Below, piece after piece: positions 34,801 through 43,645 of a stretch of DNA of 64,000 nucleotides (its first letter is position 1; every line of letters starts with the position of its first letter). This stretch comes from Aegilops tauschii subsp. strangulata (Eukaryota > Streptophyta > Magnoliopsida > Poales > Poaceae): contig NC_053038.3 in the NCBI RefSeq assembly GCF_002575655.3, forward strand, positions 146,708,885 through 146,772,884, read 5' to 3'. Under the pieces are notes generated by a model. That model was not told the DNA's origin and did no database searches. It was given only the letters and a program-made list of their open reading frames with translations. Position numbers and translations under genes: made by a program.

Positions 34801-36176
34801 GCAGGGTGTTCCATGTTGGGACATGGATATCATGGATATCATGGGATAGCACAATATCTCTTATTTAATTAATGCGCATATATACTTGGTATAGGTTGGA
34901 AGGCTCGACCTTTTTCCTAGTGTTTTGTTCCACTCTTGCGGCCCTAGTTTCCGTCATACCGGTGTTATGCTCCTTGATTTTGCGTCCCTAACACGATGAG
35001 GGTTTATGGGTCCCTCTTGACAGTTCGCTTTGAATAAAACTCTTCCAGCAAGGCCCAACATTGGTTTTACCATTTGCCTAATAACAACTAAAACTTGCAT
35101 AGGGACTTTCCAGACCCCGAGGACTTAATCAACCCCCGGGCCAGTGCTCCTCATGAGTTCTGGTCCAAACTAGAGCACCTTGCGGCACCCCCTTGGCAAG
35201 TTGGGTCTCAGCCAACCGTAAGCTTAGCTGATCCGGTCGTGGCCTGAGAGGAGATACGCGCGGCTACTATTAGGCTGTCGGCACACCGAGAGGCCTTGCT
35301 GGACTTGTTTTACCATTGTCAAAATGTCTTGTGCACCGGGATTCCGAGTCTGGTCGGAGGGTCCTGAGATGGAGGATTGTCTCCGCGAATCATGAGCTTG
35401 TCATGGGCTAAGTTGGGACACCCTTGCAGGGTTTGAACTTTCGAGAGCCGTGCTCGTGGTTATGTGGCGGATGGGAATTTGTTAATATCCGGTTGTAGTG
35501 GACTTGAACTAAACTTAACTAAAATACATCAACTACGTGCGTAACCGTGACCGTCTCTTTTCGAGTGAGTTCGAGAAGAGAACATGGTGGGGTTATGTTT
35601 GAACGTAAGTAGTTCAGGATCACTTATTGATCATTATTAGTGTGCGATTGTTTGCGTAGCTTCTCATCTTACTCTTGTACTCGTAAGTTAGCCATCATAC
35701 AATGCTTAGTCTCTTGTTGCAATCTCACCACTTATCCATTCCATACCCATTAAGCTTTGCTAGTCTTGATACCCATGGTAATGGGATTGCTGAGTCCTCG
35801 TGGCTCACAGATTACTATAACAACAGTTGCAGGTACATGTAATGCGATGATCATGACGTGAGAGCGATGTTTACATGTTTTGGAGTTCTTCTTCTTCTTC
35901 ATCGATCTTGGGATAGGTTCCTGGTTGGCAGCCTGGGCTAGCAGGGTGGATGTCGTTTGAGTTTCTATTTGTGTTTCATCTGTAGTTGGATGTTGTTCTC
36001 GTGTATGATGTTTAATGTATTCTTGTGGCATTGTATGCCCTTTGTATGTATCCCCAACTATTATGTCATGGTACGATGTAATGATATCCACCTTGCAAAA
36101 GTGTTTCAATATGCGGCTCTATCCTTGGTTGGACCTTCGAGTTCCTCTCAGATAGGATCGCATATTGGGCGTGACA
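31877..36176 (+). repeat. A 5' LTR, second segment
   Basis: Resumes the LTR after element C and matches 51,767-55,256 plus 59,091-59,917. Order: a GC-rich block at about 32,220-32,770 preceded by a TATA-like CTATTTAAG (32,172-32,180), a long AT-rich stretch of about 1.8 kb, then the 3' portion ending GGGCGTGACA. Open frames in the GC-rich block (for example 32,198-32,836) are low-complexity, differ between the two LTR copies and have no known domain. Confidence 0.93.
32172..32180 (+). promoter_or_regulatory. Putative TATA box of the A 5' LTR
   Basis: CTATTTAAG is followed within about 40 bp by a pyrimidine-rich start region and is conserved at the same place in the other LTR (52,057-52,065). 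This is the likely core promoter of the LARD transcript; only sequence context supports it. Confidence 0.5.
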
Positions 36177-37572
36177 AGTTGGTATCAGAGCATCGGCCGA
36201 CCATAGAAGCCCCCTTGATTGATCGTAGTTTGGCCATTGTCGAGTCTAGAAGAAAACTTTTTCGGAGTCTAGTTATATCGGAGAGTATGACTTCTTTTTA
36301 CTCCTCAGCACGTTCGTCGCTCTGGTGAGAAATCTTGACATAGGTGTTTTGACTTACTGCTCTTCCCCTTCAAAATATTATTTAGGGTCACGTACTTAGT
36401 TTCCGTCGTTGCGATGTCAGCTCTTTTCATCCGACGCACTTCTCTTCGAGTTGACTCGACCCTCTTTGTCCTTTGCAAGATCAATCCTCAGTTCTTTCAC
36501 AATGACGTTGTTTCCCCGTCCGAAGATAGACAACATCGTCCGAAGTTAACATTCTTTTGGCCACCCGCCCACCCTTTTTCTTCTTGGTGTCGGGGTCCGT
36601 AATCGAGTATCCATCCAGGTCGGGCGAAGCCTTTGCATTCTTTTCTCAATTATTTTAACTGGTGCTTTTCTCTTCAAGTTATTCATCAGTTCCCCGTTCG
36701 AAGTTGCCTTTGTTTTTTATCCCGCCCTCCCACCCCTTTTCTTCCTGGAGTTTGAGCCATTATTCGAGCATCAATTTCATTCGTGCGGAGCCTCTTCAGT
36801 CTTTCCTGAATTATTCCAACTGTTGATTCTTGTCTAGTTCATCATTCTTCATCTCCTTTTCTTCTCCGGTGGATCCAATTCAAGTATTCAGTATCGATCA
36901 TATTCTTTTCCTCAGCTCAAATGTTTCCCCTTGCTTGTTTGCCTCTCGCTAGTGCTCAAGACATCTCAGAAGATTCGTGTTTGCATTGAATTATTTCGAG
37001 GTTGTCACCTCATTCAAGTATTTCAGTCATTCCGGTGCATCTTCTCACTCTCCAACAATCCTTTCCAACGGTGATTCTTTTGAGTGGGCCCATAACCCAC
37101 ATGTCTTTTAACAGGATCTTACCTGACTCTTCTAATTGGAGTTATTCCCAAATTCTTTTCAAAGTATGACGTAAGTATGGATTCCATCAGTCTTATGCCT
37201 TCTCCAAGTTCGCTTTCAAATTCTTCCATGTTTGGTTCAATCTTCCCTCTTTTCATTCTTTCGGAGTATCTCAACAATTGTGGTGGTGTATCTCGTCATC
37301 ATTTTCAACGTTTGAAGACCGAAGAAGAATTTCTCCTAAATCGTGGTCCGTTCTCTTGAATATTCGTGGTTCTAGCTTCATGCCATCCCCTCCAATTGTT
37401 TCTAATCGTGCAATTCTTTTCACCCACCCAACGCACTTCAGGAGTTAATTTTCCTTCCTCGATTATCCGGAGGCCATCATTTTGGAATACTTCTTCGTTC
37501 TAAGTTTTCAGCTTCGTTCGCCAATTATTATAAATTGATGCCTCTTCGTTCGTCTCCTTATTCTTCCGGTGC
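36177..37572 (+). other. A internal region, first part: PBS and non-coding DNA
   Basis: The PBS TGGTATCAGAGC (36,180-36,191, initiator Met-tRNA) starts three bases after the LTR. The following roughly 1.4 kb is rich in CT-type runs (ttcttttcc, cggtg) and has no frame longer than chance. This fits a LARD: transcribed and packaged, but not coding. Confidence 0.85.
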
Positions 37573-38092
37573 TGTCATGGAATTGTGACGGCAGATGTCC
37601 TCGAGCTAGGACTTAGTCGTGGAGCCATCGCGACTAGGAAGCTTGAAGGGGTTAATGCGGGACAAGGAACACGAGGGTTTATACTGGTTTGGCCCCTTAC
37701 GGTGAAGGTAAAAGCCTACGTCCAGTTTGATGTGGTATTGATTAGGGTTTCGATAATCAGGGAGCTAAACTGCTATGCCCAGCTCTCGTTGAGATTGTTC
37801 TTGTCCCTAAACCGCTGTCGGGTCGTCCCTTTATATAGGGAGGATGACGCCCAGCAGCTCTCAGAGTCCCGGCCGGCTCATAAGAGTGTCCGGCTCGGAC
37901 TCTCAACTATTCTTGCCTTACACTACAAGTTCTACCATAGTAATGATTGTAACTACGGGCCTTAAGCCATCTCCGGGTCTTAAGCCCATCTTTGGCCCAC
38001 CGTATTTAAGTTTGGCACCGGGTTTCTGGCAGTGACCATATGAGTAACCCGGCCCCTCCTGGCGGGTGACTCTAAGGTCTATATCCTCAACA
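37573..38092 (-). repeat. 3' LTR of element B
   Basis: 520 bp, TGTCATGGAATT...CCTCAACA on the plus strand. A minus-strand TATA box CCCTATATAAAGG lies at 37,828-37,840. Nearly identical to 50,087-50,606. Confidence 0.96.
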
Positions 38093-38375
38093 TTAGGCCC
38101 CAGATTGATTTGAGCCGGCTCATGTCAATCTTCAATTCTTTCGACAGAAAAAATCTTCGGCTTACCATTTATGTGAAGGCCATAACTCGGCGTGACGTCA
38201 TCCTCTGGACTACGGATAATCCGCCATGACGTCATCTTCCATTAAGCCCGTTTTTTACTCCACCAGATCCGCAATGGATCTTTGCTTTTAGTGTCATCCC
38301 GAAAATTGAGGCGTTGTGGGGGGAGATAACCACGCCACGGTCTCCTTGATTCTCGCGCCCGCTTTACGAGCTCGC
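38093..38375 (+). promoter_or_regulatory. Upstream region of the antisense gene in B
   Basis: About 280 bp between the LTR and the plus-strand TATA box. It contains two similar TGACGTCATC words (about 38,194-38,203 and 38,228-38,238), which resemble bZIP-type ACGT elements. It also ends the minus-strand element just inside the LTR, where a PPT would be expected; I do not see a clean one. Confidence 0.45.
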
Positions 38376-38387
38376 CTTATAAATAGG
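38376..38387 (+). promoter_or_regulatory. TATA box of the antisense gene
   Basis: CTTATAAATAGG on the plus strand, about 150 bp upstream of the first in-frame ATG (38,529), followed by a CT-rich 5' leader (ttctgccacccttcttcctcc). This is a good match to a plant core promoter and is independent of the LTR promoter, which reads the other way. Confidence 0.65.
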
Positions 38388-39167
38388 CCGGCCCGACGGG
38401 CTTTTCTGCCACCCTTCTTCCTCCTCGCGCCACTGCCTCTCTGCCTGAGCTCGCACACCGCCGCCGTCACCTCGCCTCCGGTCTTCTTCAACCTTGACCG
38501 CTGCATCACCCTGACTCGGACCAGACAAATGGCGGCGACCCCCGCACCTTTTCAGCTCCGGTAAGTCCTTCTTGACCTGTAGAGTAGATCTGCCGTAGGA
38601 TTTGCCCACGTTCTTCGTGTTCGTCGCCATTGTCCGCAAGCTTCGGTAGTTCTCATAGTTACTGCCCTTGTTTGATCTTAGATCTGCATAGAATTAGTGC
38701 AGCGGCTGTTTGGGACTTATTTCAAATGCCAGTAGGTCTCTTTCCACTGCATAACGGCTTCGTTCGAGCTCAAGAACATCCGCTCGTCTGTTTCTAGGTC
38801 TAGAAATTTTTCATTTCACCCGACCATTTTGATCCAAAAGTTTTACTGCGATGTGTGAAACCTGTTTTACCGTACTTAGTAAAAAAAACTGCAATCCTTG
38901 AGCCTCAGCGGTTTACATTTCCAGTTTAAAGAAACCACGCGCCATAGACCCTTCCGGCTTAAAGAAAACCATGCTTCGTAGAATCCTCCGGCTTAGCTGT
39001 GATAAGGCCGTAGATAATCAATTTATTCTGAATGCCCCTGCGGCTTAAATAACCCACTGTACCTGAGTATATACCATTAGTCCCCTTCATAAGCCGCCAC
39101 CTTAGTTTTGCACTGTAGATCTCCTCCGGCTTATAATTAACCCGGACGTTTTTCCTTTTTGTCATAG

Positions 39168-40077
39168 ACTGCCGACTTTCACCATGCCTCCCAAAGCTCC
39201 CATTACTTGCAACTGGATGAGGTCCAATGTGACCAACGAGACCCTAGCTGATTTTGCTAAGTCAGGATATCTGCCCAAGAAAGACATCATGTCCTACCGT
39301 GCCCCTGACCCGTCAGAAGAGAGGCCACAGCCAAAGGATGGGGAGGTAGTGATTTTTGCGGATCACATGAGCCGGGGCTTCGCACCGCCCGGCTCAAATT
39401 TTTTTAGGGACGTGCTCAACTTCTTCGACTTGCGGCCTCAAGATATAGGACCCAACTCAGTGTCCAACATCTGCAATTTTCAAGTCTTCTGCGAGGTTTA
39501 CCTTGGAGAAGAACCTAGTTTGCTGCTCTTCAGAGAGCTTTTTTATTTAAACCGTCAGAATGAGTGCGCCAATGGGCCAAGTCTGGAATTAGGTGGTATC
39601 TCCATCCAGCGGCGTAGGGACTGCCTTTTCCCTTACGCAGAGCCGCCGAGCCACCCAAAGGACTGGAACATGACTTGGTTCTACTGCCAAGATACGTCCC
39701 CGGCTGATGAAAGCCTGCTGCCCGACTTTCGCCCAACACGTCTGGAGCCGACTCACCCACTGTCGGACAAGCTGACTCAAGCGGAGCGCCAGCCTCTGCT
39801 CCCCACTATCAACAAGATCAAGGCTCTCCTGGGCAATGGTCTGAACAGAATCGACCTGGTCCGGGTCTGGATCTCATGGCAGGTGATCCCATTGAGCCGC
39901 CGCCCCGGCTTAATGTGTGAGTACACAGGACGAAAGGATGACCCTCAGAGACACAGCCGCAATGATCTTCCAGAAGACGTTGCAGAGAAGATGACCAAGG
40001 CTCTGTTAAACGAGAGCCTGGCAGACTGCGGAAGGACCGGGTTAGCTCCCTTCTACAAGACCAACCCAGCCCCAGCG
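39168..40077 (+). CDS. aORF exon 2: N-terminal Transposase_28-like domain
   Basis: The largest exon, open for about 303 residues, with an ATG at 39,184 that could also serve as start. The 32-nt exon 1 (ATG at 38,529) joins it in frame through a GTAAGT donor at 38,561 and a TTTTGTCATAG acceptor ending at 39,167. Recognisable stretches include FRDVLNFFDLRPQDIGPNSV, FCEVYLGEEPSLLLFRELFY and WNMTWFYCQD, typical of plant proteins annotated as putative gypsy-type transposon or PMD-like. No catalytic motif is visible, so the transposase label is historical rather than functional. Confidence 0.8.
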
Positions 40078-40163
40078 GTAAGCCGCCGACTTTAACTTTT
40101 TATCTACTTCTGCATGTAACCTTCATCTGAACCGTTTGAAAAATTCATCATTGTATTTTTCAG

Positions 40164-40795
40164 GCTGACGATAAGTTCTGGCGGGTCAAATATGACCATG
40201 AGGCAGCCAAGAAGGCCAGGAAGGCGAAGAAAGCCGCCAAGAAAACCGCCCCTCGCAAAAAAGGGGAGCAGGCCTACTGCCTCCGAGCTGATGCAATTAA
40301 GCGACAGCTCCGAGTCAGAGGTAACCCCTGAGTCTTTTAAGTCCTTGCTATATTCACTGTTTGTTTGCTGTCCGCCTTATCAATACTTGCTCATTGACAG
40401 GATGACACCGGCGCCAGTAACCCGGTGGTTGAAGAGGTAATGTCACTTTCCTCCGACTCGGAGCCCTTGCCACAGCTGAAAGTCCGAAGGGTAACCCGGA
40501 AAGTAAGCTTTTCACATCCTTTAGCTTATCAAGACCCTCAATTTATTTTGAAGCGACAGGTTCATGAAAGCCGGCGTCATACCCGGACCAACAAGGACAC
40601 CGACCTCTCCGCCGGGTTACCCGACGCAACAAGGAAGCGCCGAACTGAGGTTATTTCCCACTTGTACCCTTTTCATCCGTTGGCGGGTGTTATTCGTCAG
40701 CCACTCAATTCCTCTGACTCCAATTATCAGGAGACCTCCCCCTCTTCGGGCGACTCTATGCAGTCGAGTCTTCCGACTTTCAAGACCGCGCCCGG
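40164..40795 (+). pseudogene. aORF exons 3-6: basic and acidic low-complexity region with frameshift
   Basis: Four small exons (157, 102, 90 and 65 nt). Exon 3 encodes a Lys/Ala-rich run (KKARKAKKAAKKTAPRKK), a plausible nuclear-localisation signal, then changes frame at the six-A run 40,257-40,262 into a Ser/Glu-rich stretch (ASELMQLSDSSESE). Read as it stands, the spliced message would reach a stop at the start of exon 4. Exons 4-6 stay in frame with each other and with exon 7. Clean GT-AG borders at each end support splicing. Confidence 0.7.
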
Positions 40796-40867
40796 GTAAT
40801 GACAACCATCTCATATTATATTTGTCTGTACTTACTCTTTTTGTGCTTAACGTTTCTGTCCTTTCAG

Positions 40868-42563
40868 CGCCCAGGCAAAGCTCACCAAAAGAGCGAAGAA
40901 GACCAAGTCAGCCGGAGTGCCGGATTTGCCTGAACCGGAGGTGACGGCTCAAGAACCGTCAGCTGCCTCCGCCCCCGAAGCCACCACTCCAATGGACACG
41001 GCACCTGAGGCCACTGCCCCGACTACCAAGGCAACGACCGAAGCTTCTATTAACCCGGAGGCCTCCGGCTCGGCTCCACCAGCAGACGACCCGGATGTGG
41101 TAATCACCCGGACGGAGTTCATTGAGCCGGGGAGACCTACCGTGCTGGCCAAGTGCTCCGCTAAAGGGGAGTTGCTGCCGCCCCACCGGGTGAACCTGGA
41201 CCTCTCCGACTACACCAACTTGAGCATTGGAGAGCTCGTCTCTGGCTACATCAGCCAAGTGCACAAGAACCGGGACGCAGAGTTCGCCATGGTGAACCAG
41301 ATCCAGCAAAAATCTGAGGTATCATTCTGCTGTCCTCTTACTTACTGCATAGTTACCTTTGCCATGATAGCCCCCAAGTCGACGACTTATGAGTGAATAT
41401 GTTGTAGACTTAGGTTCCGGCTTACTCAATTGAGCCGGCAGTATGTAGATAGATACGTTCAATATGCATTAGCCCCCAAGTGCCAAGTGTCTTTGCTTGG
41501 AAAACGCTTGGGACTTATATAATGACTGTTAATAACCCGGAAATGTATGCAGGCTGTTGGCAAGAAGCTAGAGGCGGACCTTGCGGATCTCAAGAGCCGG
41601 CTGAAGATGCAAGAAATGGAGACCCGGAAAGCAAACACCAAGTTTGTATCCAGCATCGCCGCTCAAGAGAAGCTGAAGACAGAATTTGATGCTGAGCGGA
41701 AAGCCTGGGCCGAAGAGAAGGCCGCATTGGTAACCCGGGCTGAACAGGCGGAGAAGACTCTCTCCGAGAAGACCGCTGAGCTCTCCGGCCTAAAGCGCCA
41801 GGTTTCCCAGATGGTGGCCGCCATCTTCGGTAAGTCGCCGCACCGGCTTTCATCAAGTTTAAAATGTTTATATCTCATAACTCATCCCTGTCGCCGGCTT
41901 GTCTGATTCTGTTAAACAGGTCCCAGAAGTGCCAACCTCAACCAGAGCGTGGTCACCAAGGTGAAGGCCGTGTATACCCTGGTGGAGCAGCTCTACACCG
42001 GGTCACAGCGTGCCTTAGCTGTGGTGGCCCTATCCAACGAGGTGCCGACTCACCTGGCAGAAGTCCTGCGCTGGCTCGCCGTTCTGCCTCAACGGATCCA
42101 AGAGCTGCGACGGGCCTCTGCGGGAGCCGGAGCGATCGCCGCGCTGAGCCGGGCCAAGGCATTCCTGCCGGAGTTTGACCCGGCGGACATCGCCCTTGGC
42201 TATCCAAGCCTGAAGGAAGACGGCTCAGCTTTCGATCAGAAGGACTTCACAGCTTGCGTGAAGGCTGTACGCCCGGTGGCCACCCTTATCGGGAATGACA
42301 CAGATCTAACCAAGTACCAGCCGGGTTACAACACGGAGAATAAGAGGATTCCAACCCCTCGCTATGAAGCCCTCACCTTGATCCCGCCGGCTCGTCAGCA
42401 CACTTTCGCCCCGGAGATTGACCCGGCCGGGTTAATTGACGAGGAAGCCCAATTCGAAGCTCTCAGTGGCATCGACTGGAAGTCATCAACTTTCCAGGTC
42501 TTGGGATCAGCCGGAGGAGAGGATAGGAACGAGCCCGAGACTTCAGCTCAGCAAGCATCATAA
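40868..42563 (+). CDS. aORF exons 7-9: acidic linker, coiled coil and C-terminal domain
   Basis: Exon 7 (451 nt) has a Thr/Pro/Ala/Glu-rich linker and then DPDVVITRTEFIEPGRP. Exon 8 (277 nt) is a strong heptad-type coiled coil (AVGKKLEADLADLKSRLKMQ and on to QMVAAIF). Exon 9 (644 nt) gives a helical domain (NLNQSVVTKVKAVYTLVEQL) and the stop at 42,561-42,563. The junctions are phase-compatible. The coiled coil suggests the protein forms dimers (inference). Confidence 0.75.
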
Positions 42564-43101
42564 CTCGGCTGGCGGTTTACCAAACAATGCTCCACCCTTT
42601 TAGACTTTGATGAGTTTTGTAATAGAGTAGGTACAACTGTTTATCTCTGCCGTGCCATCGTGCACGTATTGAATGCTAAAGTCTTTTGAAGTTGTCTCTT
42701 TGATATTTCTCCAGGTCATAATCAATCCTTTTTTTTCTTAACCTCAAAAAGAGGTGCCTTTAATTATCCTGCATGAAAGGGCAAATCACAAGTCTCGAGG
42801 CGGCTTACCGTCCTGAGAAGCATAAATTTTAGATAACCCGGAATATGAATCAAAAAGGACTTGTCTTCAATGATATCCTGAATACAACCGTAAGAACATA
42901 CTTAACGGCCTGCAAGCATACTTCCGGTTTAGATAATCCGGATGAGAAAGTTGGTACCGCAACTCCGGTTTACCTGCCTTATAACACCCATTTTAGCAAT
43001 ACTGTAAACCAAAGTTAAGCCGGCAAAGTGAAACCCGGCTGTACACACCTTGACATAATCAAAGAAAACTTGTGATAAAGCAGAAAAACTTAGGGGCTTC
43101 C
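42564..43101. other. Non-coding region of B between aORF and tandem repeat
   Basis: About 540 bp downstream of the aORF stop. It should hold its poly(A) signal, but I see no canonical AATAAA close to the stop. It contains repeated short words such as aacccgg and ccggttta. Confidence 0.5.
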
Positions 43102-43491
43102 GGTTCGAATACGACCAGAGACCCGGCCCAAAGGGGTTAAGCTAAGATTCGGATACGATCATATAGCCCCCAGTGGGTGTGGCGATGCCAATCAAGAGGG
43201 TACCGACAGCTATGTTCTCTTTGGTTCGAATACGACCCATGTTTGAACAGGAAGCCCCCAAGTGATTTTAAGAATTGTTTAACGACGCTGATTCGAATAC
43301 GATCCACGTCGGTTCTCAGAGGGGTTAAACTATGATTCAAATATGACCAAAGGTAACCTCCCAATGAGCTCGGCGCTTTGCCAATCAAATGGGTATCGAC
43401 AGCTATGTTCTCTTTGGTTCGAATATGACCCATGTTTGAACAGGAAGCCCCCAAGTGACTTTACTGCTTACGGCTAGATTCGAATACGATC
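43102..43491. repeat. 188-bp tandem repeat built on a 15-bp motif
   Basis: A motif close to GGTTCGAATACGACC or GATTCGAATACGATC occurs at 43102, 43146, 43223, 43290, 43334, 43416 and 43477. The spacings 44, 77, 67 then 44, 82, 61 show a higher-order unit of about 188 bp present twice, plus the start of a third. Longer shared stretches (gaccCATGTTTGAACAGGAAGCCC) confirm the duplication. Tat-lineage elements are known to carry tandem repeats next to the 3' untranslated region. Confidence 0.85.
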
Positions 43492-43645
43492 ATAAACCGG
43501 ATCCTCCTTTAAGTCACCATGTAATCTTGCAATAAGAACAACACGTGCATATTCGGAGGAGAAAAAAGGACAGAGGTCCTGCTTTATTGCTTATCATAAT
43601 ATATACATGGCTGAGAGAAATATGTACACCACGAGAGCCGGTGGC
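43492..43645 (-). other. Spacer between B pol and the tandem repeat
   Basis: AT-rich, no frame. Probably the 3' untranslated start of the gag-pol transcript of B. Confidence 0.5.

Larger units (their letters stand above)
38529..42563 (+). pseudogene. Antisense additional ORF (aORF) of B, nine exons, one frameshift
   Basis: A split gene on the strand opposite to gag-pol. Exons I infer from GT-AG sites: 38529-38560, 39168-40077, 40164-40320, 40401-40502, 40560-40649, 40731-40795, 40868-41318, 41553-41829, 41920-42563. All junctions keep one frame apart from an extra base in exon 3 (A run 40257-40262). Without it the exons total 909 codons including the stop. The N-terminal part is of the 'putative gypsy type transposon' family (Pfam Transposase_28); then come a Lys-rich segment, an acidic Ser-rich region, a coiled coil and a conserved C-terminal domain. 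Antisense genes of this kind between pol and 3' LTR are known in Tat elements (Grande, Retand, RIRE2). Their function is unknown. The splice sites are my reading, not proven. Confidence 0.82.

Noticed and set aside
36414..37359. Small frames in the internal region of A
   Set aside because: 60-126 residues, no domain, in CT-rich sequence; expected by chance.
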